Source: CAYUVF01 sp964448045 (GTDB lineage: Bacteria > Bacteroidota > Rhodothermia > Rhodothermales > Salinibacteraceae). Taken from it: DNA of 7,561 nucleotides. This document shows positions 1 to 6,556 of the stretch, in pieces. The stretch is from positions 1 to 7,561 of the forward strand of contig CAYUVF010000095.1 in the NCBI GenBank assembly GCA_964448045.1, read 5' to 3'. Under the pieces are notes generated by a model. It made no database searches. It was not told the DNA's origin and worked only from the letters and a program-made list of their open reading frames with translations. How positions within the stretch are numbered: position 1 is the stretch's first letter; each line of letters opens with the position of its first letter. The translations under genes and the position numbers were made by a program.

Positions 1-26
1 TTTGAATTGATGAGGCTGGATGCATT

Positions 27-965
27 ATGGTGGATCCCAACGAGACCGAATCCATGCAACCTAATAACGCGGAGTCGGCCAACCCCGACGCCGCCCCGGC
101 TTCCCCGCGCCCTGTGCCGGGCGGATCGGCTGCGACCAACGGCCAAGCTTCTACCGCGGATGCCGCCTCGGCGGGGTCCGACGCTGCTAACGAATCATCC
201 GACCGCGCGCCCGTGACGAACGAGACGAAAGTTCGCATCGAAGAGCTCAACTTCTGGTACGGCAGCACGCACGCACTCAAAGACATCAGCCTGTCGATTC
301 CTGCCCACCGGGTGACGGCGTTCATCGGGCCGTCGGGCAGCGGAAAGAGCACGCTGCTGCGGTGCATCAACCGGATCAACGAGTTTATCTCCGATACGCA
401 CATGGAGGGGCGCGTGCTGGTCGACGGGCACGACATCTACGCCAACGCCGATCCGGTAATGGTGCGCCGACGCGTCGGGATGGTCTTCCAAAAGCCGAAC
501 CCGTTCCCGAAGTCGATCTACCAGAACGTGGCCTGGGGCGCCAAGATTAACGGCTATCAGGGCGACATGGACGAACTCGTGGAGCAGTCGCTGCGCCAGG
601 CCGCGCTGTGGGACGAGGTGAAAGACCGGCTGAACGACAACGCCTACGGCCTCAGCGGCGGACAGCAGCAGCGCTTGTGCGTGGCGCGCGCGCTCGCCGT
701 CACGCCCGACGTGCTGCTGATGGACGAGCCCGCCAGCGCCCTCGACCCGATTGCAACAGCCAAGCTCGAAGAGACCATCGCCACGCTGAAGCAGAAATAC
801 ACGATCGTCATCGTCACACACAACATGCAGCAGGCCTCGCGCATCAGTGACGTGACGGCCTTCCTCAACCTGGGTCAACTCGTCGAGATGGGCGCCACCG
901 ACGAGCTTTTCACCCGTCCCAAAAACCAGCGCACCGAAGATTACATCTCCGGGCGGTTTGGATAA
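27..965 (+). CDS. pstB: Phosphate ABC transporter ATP-binding protein PstB
   Basis: This is the cytoplasmic ATPase that drives the PstSCAB high-affinity phosphate importer. In the 312-residue product the ABC motifs are complete: Walker A GPSGSGKST (101-109), Q-loop Gln155 in VFQKPNPFP, signature LSGGQQQR (209-216), Walker B with catalytic Glu234 in LLMDEPASALD, and H-loop His265. The FQKPNPFP stretch and the C-terminal EDYISGRFG are PstB hallmarks. The first ~65 residues are an Ala/Ser/Pro/Asp/Glu-rich, low-complexity extension absent from typical PstB proteins of about 250-260 residues. The ATG at 27 is preceded by GAGG at 12-15 and GGA at 18-20. A GTG at 213 would give a canonical 250-residue protein but has no visible ribosome binding site. 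Stop codons at 3-13 probably include the end of an upstream gene, expected to be pstA. phoU follows 162 nt downstream. The family call is secure; only the start is uncertain. Confidence 0.96.
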   Translation: MVDPNETESMQPNNAESANPDAAPASPRPVPGGSAATNGQASTADAASAGSDAANESSDRAPVTNETKVRIEELNFWYGSTHALKDISLSIPAHRVTAFIGPSGSGKSTLLRCINRINEFISDTHMEGRVLVDGHDIYANADPVMVRRRVGMVFQKPNPFPKSIYQNVAWGAKINGYQGDMDELVEQSLRQAALWDEVKDRLNDNAYGLSGGQQQRLCVARALAVTPDVLLMDEPASALDPIATAKLEETIATLKQKYTIVIVTHNMQQASRISDVTAFLNLGQLVEMGATDELFTRPKNQRTEDYISGRFG

Positions 966-978
966 GCGGCGAGGCCCT

Positions 979-1020
979 GGTCATCGGTCATGGGTCATCG
1001 GTCATGGGTCATCGGTGATT
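979..1020. repeat. 14-bp tandem repeat, three copies, between pstB and phoU
   Basis: Three consecutive 14-bp units start at 979, 993 and 1007. The first two are identical (GGTCATCGGTCATG) and the third ends GGTGATT. Each unit is itself two near-identical 7-mers (GGTCATC and GGTCATG), so the array is also six 7-bp copies. It lies just after the pstB stop and does not extend into either gene. Function is unknown: it could be a replication-slippage array or a spacer in the pst-phoU message. Confidence 0.9.
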
Positions 1021-1026
1021 GCGACG

Positions 1027-1051
1027 GGCGGCGACCTTCAATCGCCCCGCC
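1027..1051 (+). other. GC-rich imperfect hairpin between pstB and phoU
   Basis: GGCGGCGA at 1027-1034 can pair with TCGCCCCGCC at 1042-1051 with a two-base bulge, around a 7-nt loop. No T-tract follows, so this is not a convincing intrinsic terminator. It could stabilise the 3' end of processed pstB mRNA, or be incidental in GC-rich DNA. Confidence 0.35.
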
Positions 1052-1127
1052 GCAGGAACGGTGTGTAGCATAACGGATTTATGGTACTCCTTTTCTTCAT
1101 ATCCCAGCCGATGTGTGAGGTGTGATT

Positions 1128-1823
1128 ATGGCTGTTTATCGTCACCTTGATGACGACCTGGAGCGGCTGCGCTCCCTTCTCGATTCGATCACCCAGCTGG
1201 TCGACGAGCAATTCGCCAATGCCGTGCAGGCCCTGCTTGATCACGACGTTGAGCTGGCCCGCAACGTGGTGGCCACCGACGACGACATCGACGCGCTGGA
1301 GCTGCAGATCGACGATCTCTGCGAGCGCATCCTCGCCCGGCATCAGCCGGTAGCCGCCGATCTGCGGATGATTATCACGGCGATCAAAATTAACACCGAC
1401 CTCGAACGCATCGGCGATCACTGCAAAAGCCTGGCACACGGCGTGGAAGAGGTCACCTATCCGCCCGAACTGCTCGCGTGCATGCATCTGAAGGAAATGG
1501 TGGACACCTCGCGGAGCATGCTGCGCGACATGCAGGACGCCTTTCAGAACCGGGATCGGCTCTTGGCTCGGAAAGTGATTGCGCGCGATCAGCACGTGAA
1601 CCGGCTTCACCGGGATAACTTCGAGAGTCTGATCACGTTCTCCCGTGAGAATGATGTGGACCCCGAACCGCTGGCCAATCTGATCGCCGCCAGCAAAGCC
1701 CTGGAGCGCATCTCCGACCACACCAAAAACGTGGCCGAGAGCGTCGTCTTCCTCATCGAAGGCAAAGACATCCGCCACCGCGCCGTCCAGCGCGAAAAGG
1801 AAGAGAGCGAGGCGTCGGAGTAA
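1128..1823 (+). CDS. phoU: Phosphate transport system regulator PhoU
   Basis: PhoU is a cytoplasmic, metal-binding helical protein that links the Pst transporter to the PhoR sensor kinase and keeps the Pho regulon off when phosphate is plentiful. The 231-residue product is of normal length and shows the family's two tandem three-helix repeats. Each carries the metal-cluster motif ExxxD: Glu93/Asp97 in DLERIGDHCKSLA, and Glu193/Asp197 in ALERISDHTKNVAE. The C-terminal AESVVFLIEGKDIRH is a typical PhoU ending, followed by a charged Glu/Lys tail. I chose the ATG at 1128 because GAGG at 1117-1120 lies 7 nt upstream; a GTG at 1122 would add two residues. It sits 162 nt after pstB on the same strand, the common pstB-phoU order, and 41 nt before the permease gene. 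Confidence 0.96.
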   Translation: MAVYRHLDDDLERLRSLLDSITQLVDEQFANAVQALLDHDVELARNVVATDDDIDALELQIDDLCERILARHQPVAADLRMIITAIKINTDLERIGDHCKSLAHGVEEVTYPPELLACMHLKEMVDTSRSMLRDMQDAFQNRDRLLARKVIARDQHVNRLHRDNFESLITFSRENDVDPEPLANLIAASKALERISDHTKNVAESVVFLIEGKDIRHRAVQREKEESEASE

Positions 1824-1864
1824 CCCGCTCCCTCGCCTGAGTCGCCGCTCGATCTCGCCGCTTC

Positions 1865-3184
1865 ATGCCGGATTCGTCTCGCCCCGCTCGCCTCACCCGA
1901 GAACTCGGTCTGCTCGGCGCCGTGATGATGGGCCTTGGCTCCATCGTGGGCACCGGCGTGTTCGTCAGCCTGGGCGTAGCGGCAGGAGTCGCCGGTCCCG
2001 CCGTGGTAATTGCCGTCGCGATCGGTGCGGGGGTAGCTACGTGCAACGGACTCTCCAGCGCGCAGCTCGCGGCGAACCACGCCGTCTCGGGCGGGACCTA
2101 CGAGTACGGGTACAAGTACCTGACGCCGCCGCTGGGCTTCACGGCGGGCTGGATGTTTCTGGTGGCGAAGAGCATGTCGGCCGCCACGGCCGCCCTCGGC
2201 TTTTCGGGCTACCTGCTCGGCGCGTTCGGCATCGATGCCGAGGGCCTGCTCGTGCCCGTAGCGCTCGGAGCCGTGCTCGTGCTCACGGGCGTCGTCCTCT
2301 CGGGCATCCGGCGGTCGAATGTCACGAACATTGCCATCGTGAGCATCACGCTCGGATCGCTTGTCTTCTTCGTGCTGGCCGGATCGCCCACAGCGCTCGC
2401 CGACGGAACCGCCAACTTCACCGGCTTCTTCGAGGCGCCCAATGGCGGAGGCGGCCTGCGCGCGCTCCTCTATGCCAGCGCGCTCATGTTCGTCGCCTAC
2501 ACCGGCTATGGCCGGATTGCCACGCTGGGCGAGGAGGTCAAAACGCCGCGGACGACGATTCCGCTGGCCATCATCGTGACGCTCATCGTGACGATGACGC
2601 TCTACGTGGCCGTCGCCGTCGTGGGCATCGGAAGCGTGGGCGCCGGGGCGCTCAGTGCGGCAACCGATCAGGATGCGGCCCCGCTGGTGGTGGCCGCTCA
2701 GGCCTTCGGCATTCCCGGCGCGTCGCAGATTCTGTCGTTTGGCGCGGTGACGGCCATGCTGGGCGTGCTCCTCAACCTCATTCTCGGCCTCTCGCGCGTG
2801 CTGCTGGCGATGGGCCGCCGGGCCGATATGCCCACGCTCTTCAGTCGCCTCAACGCCGAAGGGACGACGCCCGTCCCGGCCACCATCGCCGTCGGTCTCG
2901 GCATCGCGGCGCTCACGCTGATCGGCGACGTGAAGACGACCTGGTCGTTTAGCGCGTTCACCGTCCTCGTCTACTACGCGATCACAAACCTCTCGGCGCT
3001 CTACCTTCCGAAGAGCGACCAGCTCTACCCCGCCTGGATCGCCATGACGGGCCTGATCGCCTGCGGCGGACTCGCCTTCTTCGTGGCGCCGTGGATCTGG
3101 ATTACCGGGCTGGGCCTTATCGCCGGGGGACTCGCGTGGCACGGCGTGGCGTGGTGGCAGCGGAACGGCGACGCTTCTTCCTGA
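1865..3184 (+). CDS. APC-family amino acid permease
   Basis: This is a predicted inner-membrane secondary transporter of the amino acid-polyamine-organocation superfamily. The 439-residue product is strongly hydrophobic with about 11-12 membrane segments. Family signatures include GSIVGTGVFV in TM1 (25-34), the unwound glycine-rich helix whose backbone binds the substrate; a TM6-to-loop region AYTGYGRIATLGEEVKTPRTTIP (211-233); the cytoplasmic SRVLLAMGRRADMP (310-323); and TPVPA (335-339). The substrate cannot be read from sequence; neutral or cationic amino acids are the usual cargo. The start at 1865 has no clear Shine-Dalgarno site. The 41-nt gap to phoU suggests co-transcription with the pst-phoU operon, which is not a typical partner for this family. 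It converges with the phosphatase gene. Confidence 0.9.
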   Translation: MPDSSRPARLTRELGLLGAVMMGLGSIVGTGVFVSLGVAAGVAGPAVVIAVAIGAGVATCNGLSSAQLAANHAVSGGTYEYGYKYLTPPLGFTAGWMFLVAKSMSAATAALGFSGYLLGAFGIDAEGLLVPVALGAVLVLTGVVLSGIRRSNVTNIAIVSITLGSLVFFVLAGSPTALADGTANFTGFFEAPNGGGGLRALLYASALMFVAYTGYGRIATLGEEVKTPRTTIPLAIIVTLIVTMTLYVAVAVVGIGSVGAGALSAATDQDAAPLVVAAQAFGIPGASQILSFGAVTAMLGVLLNLILGLSRVLLAMGRRADMPTLFSRLNAEGTTPVPATIAVGLGIAALTLIGDVKTTWSFSAFTVLVYYAITNLSALYLPKSDQLYPAWIAMTGLIACGGLAFFVAPWIWITGLGLIAGGLAWHGVAWWQRNGDASS

Positions 3185-3211
3185 CTATTTCCCGTACTCT
3201 CGGGTGCGCGT

Positions 3212-3230
3212 CGCAGGCGTGAAGCCTGCG
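3212..3230. repeat. Perfect 7-bp hairpin between convergent genes (possible REP-like element or weak terminator)
   Basis: CGCAGGC at 3212-3218 is the exact reverse complement of GCCTGCG at 3224-3230, with loop GTGAA. It sits in the 73-nt gap between the converging permease and alkaline phosphatase genes, where a bidirectional terminator would be expected. The only downstream T-rich stretch on the + strand is TTGGTTTT at 3240-3247, and none follows on the - strand, so intrinsic termination would be weak. The sequence resembles the CGCAGGC-loop-GCCTGCG palindromes dispersed between genes in several bacterial groups; that resemblance is from memory. Confidence 0.5.
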
Positions 3231-3257
3231 GTTACGTCCTTGGTTTTCCAAAAGGCC

Positions 3258-4733
3258 TCATCCGCTCGCGTAGTCCTTAACGCCGGCGGATTTGACCATC
3301 AGATCGAACAGGTCGGTGTTGCGGGTGAACGCGCCGATGGCCTCGCTGCCGGGCCCGAGGGCCGCCAGCTCCACGTAATCGGCCGTATGATCGGTGCCCA
3401 CCCATTGGACGGAGGTGTAGTTCGCCTGGATGGAGGCGAGCACCGAATCCGCCCCGCTCTGCTTGCGATAGGGTGCCTCGTAGGTGCCGCGCAGCGCATC
3501 CTGCAGCAGCTCGGCCTCGTCGCGCGAGATGGACAGCTGCCACGCCGCCTCGACTCGATCGCGGATCTCCCGGTAGGTGCTGTCTTCATCCAGTCCCGCA
3601 AGGATCCAGTTGTTCGTGTGCTTGAACTCGGCGATGCGGTCGAACATCCGGTTGGAATCCTCGTAGCGCTCGCCGGCGGCATTGACGCCGGGATTGGCAT
3701 TACCGTGATCCGTGGTGATGATGACGAGCGTATCGTCGCGGCCGTCGACGAACTCCAGGACGCGCCCGATGGCATCGTCGAACGCAATCTGATCGAAGAC
3801 GAGCCCGCCCGAATCGGCGCTGTGCGCGGCGTGGTCGACGCGTCCGCCTTCGATCTGCAGGATGAAGCCGTCGTCGTTCTGGTCGAGGCGTTCGAGCGCT
3901 GCGTCGGTCATCGTCGCCAGCGTCGGCACGCGGTCCTGATAGTCGGGGTTGTTTCGGTGGTCGAGCGTGTAGGGCAAGTGCGATCCGTTAAAGAGGCCGA
4001 GGGCCGACCCGCTTCGATCCCACTGGCGTAGCTCCTGTTTCGACCGAAGCAGCGCGTAGTCCTTGTCTGCGAAGCCGCCAAGGAGACCCACGTCGTCGTC
4101 GCGCCCCTCGGGCGTGAAGTGCCGGCGACCGCCGCCGAAGAGCACGTCGTACTCGCGCTCCAGATACTGCGCGGCGATCTCGTCCTCCATCCACCGCTCG
4201 GGCATGTTGATGCCGAAGCCCGCCGGGGTGGCGTGTGTGATACGCGTGGTGGTAACGAGCCCCGTGCTTTTACCCGCGTCGCGGAAGACCTCGAGGATCG
4301 TCCGATGCGCCTCGCCCTCCGGACTCATGTTCACGGCGATGTTGTTGACGCGATGGCCACATCCCCAGGACGAGGCGGCTGCCGCCGAGCCCGTGACGAT
4401 GGAGTTGGCCGCCGCCATGTCCATCAGCCCGCGGCGCACGCGCCCTTCCTCGTAGAGACGGATCCAGTGCGAGCGCCGCTGACGATGTCGGCGGAGCATC
4501 AGATCGGCCATGGTGAGCGTGCCAGCGCTCATGCCGTCGCTCACCAGAAAGATGACGTTTTTGGCCTGACCCGGCGCGTCGATGGCTTCGGCATGCGTTC
4601 GCGACTGGCCGTTGGCCGTGCCGGCGAGTCCGCCCGCCCCCATGAACAGCGCTGACAGCGCGCCGGTTTTCAGAAACTCCCGGCGCGAGGGGCCGGATGC
4701 CGTTTTCATGTCGTCGTGATACGAATCACTCAT
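3258..4733 (-). CDS. phoA: Tat-exported alkaline phosphatase (PhoA family)
   Basis: This metalloenzyme hydrolyses phosphomonoesters outside the cytoplasm, releasing phosphate for uptake by Pst. The 491-residue product begins with a twin-arginine signal, SRREFLK at 16-22 followed by a hydrophobic stretch to about residue 40. Active-site residues can be matched to the E. coli enzyme by motif: Asp66 (SDGMS), nucleophile Ser116 (VTGSAAAA), His167 and Thr169 (ITHATPAGF), phosphate-binding Arg180, Glu295, Asp300 and His304 (EGGRVDHAAH), Asp342-His343 (TTDHGN) and His449 (GTDHTADY). His167 and His301 stand where E. coli has Asp153 and Lys328, the arrangement seen in mammalian phosphatases. Cys125 is the only cysteine, so there are no disulfides, which suits export of a protein folded in the reducing cytoplasm. 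GGAAAGGGA directly precedes the ATG at 4733; Met9 is a less likely start. A Pho-box-like repeat lies about 97 nt upstream. Confidence 0.95.
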   Translation of the reverse strand: MSDSYHDDMKTASGPSRREFLKTGALSALFMGAGGLAGTANGQSRTHAEAIDAPGQAKNVIFLVSDGMSAGTLTMADLMLRRHRQRRSHWIRLYEEGRVRRGLMDMAAANSIVTGSAAAASSWGCGHRVNNIAVNMSPEGEAHRTILEVFRDAGKSTGLVTTTRITHATPAGFGINMPERWMEDEIAAQYLEREYDVLFGGGRRHFTPEGRDDDVGLLGGFADKDYALLRSKQELRQWDRSGSALGLFNGSHLPYTLDHRNNPDYQDRVPTLATMTDAALERLDQNDDGFILQIEGGRVDHAAHSADSGGLVFDQIAFDDAIGRVLEFVDGRDDTLVIITTDHGNANPGVNAAGERYEDSNRMFDRIAEFKHTNNWILAGLDEDSTYREIRDRVEAAWQLSISRDEAELLQDALRGTYEAPYRKQSGADSVLASIQANYTSVQWVGTDHTADYVELAALGPGSEAIGAFTRNTDLFDLMVKSAGVKDYASG

Positions 4734-4830
4734 TCCCTTTCCACATGCTTTGTTACTGGACCGCCGAGACAGGATAAGGAATGGCCACCGGATGTAAAAG
4801 TTGTCCGGCGGATGACGACAAGGCTGATCC

Positions 4831-4847
4831 GTAACGGAAGCTTAACG
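4831..4847 (-). promoter_or_regulatory. Pho-box-like direct repeat upstream of phoA
   Basis: Read toward phoA, the - strand shows CGTTAA, five bases, then CGTTAC: two half-sites with an 11-bp period. On the + strand this is GTAACG (4831-4836), GAAGC, TTAACG (4842-4847). Eleven-bp-spaced direct repeats of TGTCA-like or TTAACA-like half-sites are the known binding geometry of PhoB/PhoP regulators. By hand alignment it matches the E. coli Pho box at about 8 of 17 positions, so base identity alone is weak. The support comes from the geometry, the position about 97 nt before an alkaline phosphatase, and a similar site before the porin. No clear -10 element was identified. Confidence 0.5.
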
Positions 4848-4887
4848 GGTTACCGAGCCGTGCAGAAATTCGTGACAATGAAGCGCT

Positions 4888-4943
4888 CGGGTATGGGCGT
4901 CTGGGAGTGTGGGTACGGGAGAAAAACACCCATACGCCACTCC
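4888..4943. repeat. Degenerate 8-bp G-rich repeats with inverted partner
   Basis: From 4889 the sequence runs as loose 8-bp units of the form GNGTNTGG (GGGTATGG, GCGTCTGG, GAGTGTGG). An A-rich GAGAAAAA follows at 4919-4926, then a complementary C-rich arm. GGAGTG at 4904-4909 pairs exactly with CACTCC at 4938-4943, and TGGGT at 4910-4914 with ACCCA at 4928-4932. The result is an imperfect stem-loop with a five-base bulge. It looks like an intergenic palindromic repeat rather than a terminator, since no T-tract follows the stem on either strand. Confidence 0.45.
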
Positions 4944-5017
4944 GTTGTGCAAGCACCTACTTAATCGGGCTCGGCACCCTCCGTGTACGCATCTCCTCAC
5001 GCATCGGTAACTCCGCA

Positions 5018-5039
5018 CCCTCCGTTGAGATGTGGAGGG
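5018..5039 (-). terminator. Possible hairpin downstream of the CMD-family gene
   Basis: CCCTCC at 5018-5023 pairs with GGAGGG at 5034-5039 around a 10-nt loop, 17 nt beyond the stop of the - strand CMD-family gene. There is no T-run after the stem on that strand, so it would be a Rho-dependent or mRNA-stabilising structure if functional. The stem is short and the call tentative. Confidence 0.25.
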
Positions 5040-5056
5040 CTGGACGCGCCTCGCAG

Positions 5057-5383
5057 TCACGCGCCCTCCGCGTGGGCATCGATCATGTCCTCCACCCACG
5101 TCAGCGTGGCCATCATGCGGGGGAAGCCAAGCGTGGTCACGGCCAGCACGGCGGCATGCCGCAGCTCGTCCGGCGTGATGCCCGCCGCGAGCGCCTTGCG
5201 GGCATGCGCGTGGACGGCGCCTTCTTGCTGCATGCCAGCGGCCAGCCCGAGCTTGATAAGGTGTATGGTGCGATGGTCCAGCGGACCGCCCTCGGTGGCC
5301 GCCTTTCCGAGAGCCTCGTAGGTCTCGCCGACCTCGGGATACGCGTCCATGAAGCGCTGATACGGAGTGGGCGGATCGATCAT
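5057..5383 (-). CDS. Carboxymuconolactone decarboxylase (CMD)-family protein without cysteines
   Basis: This is a 108-residue, all-helical protein of the CMD/AhpD-like fold. The core IKLGLAAGMQQEGAVHAHARKALAAGITPDELRHAAVLAVTTLGFP (43-88) follows the usual pattern: a helix ending at Gly50, the Glu54 position, His58/His60, a basic helix, then the GITPDEL turn. The protein has no cysteine at all. It therefore cannot act as an AhpD-type CxxC peroxidase reductase, and may belong to the redox-inactive CMD group, where the histidines and Glu54 are candidate catalytic or ligand residues. Substrate is unknown; the family name is no guide to function here. The ATG at 5383 has no clear ribosome binding site. 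The gene starts 34 nt after the porin stop on the same strand, suggesting one operon. Confidence 0.85.
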   Translation of the reverse strand: MIDPPTPYQRFMDAYPEVGETYEALGKAATEGGPLDHRTIHLIKLGLAAGMQQEGAVHAHARKALAAGITPDELRHAAVLAVTTLGFPRMMATLTWVEDMIDAHAEGA

Positions 5384-5417
5384 GAGTCGTCGGAGTGGTT
5401 ATGGGGTTAACAGAGGA

Positions 5418-6539
5418 TCAGTTATAGATGAAATAAAACGTCACGCGGGGTACGACGTCAGGGGGTCGATCTGAAGCGTTCCCGCGGGCGCGGTAGGCAT
5501 TGATCCAAAGGTTGGGGATCACATGCACCCGCGGATGCGGCGCGACGTCAAGCCCGAGAAGCACCAGATGCTCGGTGTAGAACGGATCGGGGCTTGTGTA
5601 TCCACGGCCGGTCTCGAATCCCAGGTCAGGGTCGAAGAAGTCGTAACGGGCAAAGGCCTTCACCGCCGGCCCCGTGCGGCGGAGCGCGATCGAGCTAAAC
5701 GTGGACACAAGCACACGCGTTATCTCGGTGCCGGGGATCGCGCCGCGTTCGGCCGGGGCCTGTTCGTAGATACCGGCCATCTCGACGCCAAACGTCGCCG
5801 CGCCGACCTCATAGCCGGCAAAAAGCCGTCCGATGGTGCGCGCACGGTCGCCGCGCTGCGGAAGATGACTGCCCATCACCTCAAGGCTCAATCGATCTCC
5901 AAGAACGCGCTGGAAGACCGACCCGTAGACGCCAACGTGCGGGTCGGTGTCGGGCTTGGTGCCGGAGTTGTTGGCCACCATGAGGCGATATCCGCCCTGG
6001 CTCCCCGTAGATCCTTCGAGCAGTACACCCTGATCGGCCGAGCTGCCAAAGCCGCGAGCGTCGAGCACCTCTTTTTCGATGGAGCGGTACCCCCACGTTT
6101 TTTGCGGAAAGGTGAAGACCGGAGTCGGTACGAGCCCGACGTTCACGGTCACCGGTACGCCGAGGGGCTGAGCCCACGATAGATACCCGAGCTTAACGCG
6201 AACGCCGTAGCTGCCGTTGGCAAACGTCGTCCCATCGTTGGCTTCGAGGAGCACGCGTGTGGAGACGTCGGGCGTGATGAAGTAATCGTAGCCGAGGTAG
6301 AGACGACGGAGTTCGCCCCCGTGCATCCCCTCTTCGGTGTCGGCATACTGGGAATTCCCCCAGGACGCTGTGTCGCCTGCGGCCTTGTAGAAATAATCGC
6401 CGAAGACGTACCCCCGCACCTCACCATGGGGCTCGAAGTCGGTAGTGGATGCGTCCTGTGCACGGCCCTCGCCGGGTACGCCAGCCAGTAGGACGCTCAC
6501 CAGGAGCACGGACATCCAGACGACAGATCGCAAAGTCAT
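5418..6539 (-). CDS. Predicted outer-membrane beta-barrel porin, candidate Pho-regulated
   Basis: The product is 373 residues from the ATG at 6539. It opens with a Sec signal peptide: Met-Thr-Leu-Arg, a hydrophobic core at about 5-20, and likely cleavage after Ala27 (GEGRA|QD). The rest has alternating hydrophobic/polar strands rich in Gly, Tyr, Phe and aromatic girdle residues, for example RGYVFGDYFYK, RRLYLGYDYF, GVRVKLGYLSW and PRVTFYFIYN at the C-terminus. This fits an outer-membrane barrel of porin size. It may be related to the phosphate-selective porin O/P group, but I see no residue that proves selectivity. An upstream ATG at 6596 would lengthen the protein but reads through a Pho-box-like repeat and an A-tract, so 6539 is preferred. 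The ribosome binding site is weak. The CMD-family gene follows 34 nt downstream. Confidence 0.75.
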   Translation of the reverse strand: MTLRSVVWMSVLLVSVLLAGVPGEGRAQDASTTDFEPHGEVRGYVFGDYFYKAAGDTASWGNSQYADTEEGMHGGELRRLYLGYDYFITPDVSTRVLLEANDGTTFANGSYGVRVKLGYLSWAQPLGVPVTVNVGLVPTPVFTFPQKTWGYRSIEKEVLDARGFGSSADQGVLLEGSTGSQGGYRLMVANNSGTKPDTDPHVGVYGSVFQRVLGDRLSLEVMGSHLPQRGDRARTIGRLFAGYEVGAATFGVEMAGIYEQAPAERGAIPGTEITRVLVSTFSSIALRRTGPAVKAFARYDFFDPDLGFETGRGYTSPDPFYTEHLVLLGLDVAPHPRVHVIPNLWINAYRARGNASDRPPDVVPRVTFYFIYN

Positions 6540-6556
6540 GGGCTTCGAGGGGTTGG

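Larger units (their letters stand above)
4734..5056. other. Gene-free region: phoA upstream region plus degenerate repeats
   Basis: No convincing gene is present in these 323 bases. The short open frames crossing it have no good start site or recognisable product. The part next to phoA (4734-4850) is its likely leader and promoter, with a Pho-box-like repeat at 4831-4847. The middle (4888-4943) holds G-rich degenerate repeats and an inverted partner. The part next to the CMD gene holds an 11-nt direct repeat (GCACCCTCCGT at 4974-4984 and 5015-5025) and a hairpin beyond that gene's stop (5018-5039). Confidence 0.75.

Noticed and set aside
195..878. 227-codon - strand frame opposite pstB
   Set aside because: It is antisense to an intact ABC ATPase and its composition is that of a shadow frame.
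979..1020. CRISPR array
   Set aside because: The 14-bp units are directly adjacent with no spacers, so this is a simple tandem repeat.
1607..3142. 511-codon - strand open frame opposite phoU and the permease
   Set aside because: It is antisense to two well-supported genes. Its translation is an Arg/Gly/Glu/His-rich stretch without domain features, typical of the opposite strand of GC-rich coding DNA.
3204..4031. 275-codon + strand frame antisense to phoA
   Set aside because: It lies almost wholly opposite the alkaline phosphatase, whose active-site motifs are all present on the - strand. It has no ribosome binding site or family motif.
4874..5099. Short - strand frames in the phoA-CMD gap as small genes
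   Set aside because: They have Arg/Cys-rich random-looking products, overlap the degenerate repeats and have no ribosome binding site.
5407..5412. TTAACA between the porin and the CMD gene as a third Pho box
   Set aside because: There is only one half-site. The positions 11 bp to either side do not repeat it.
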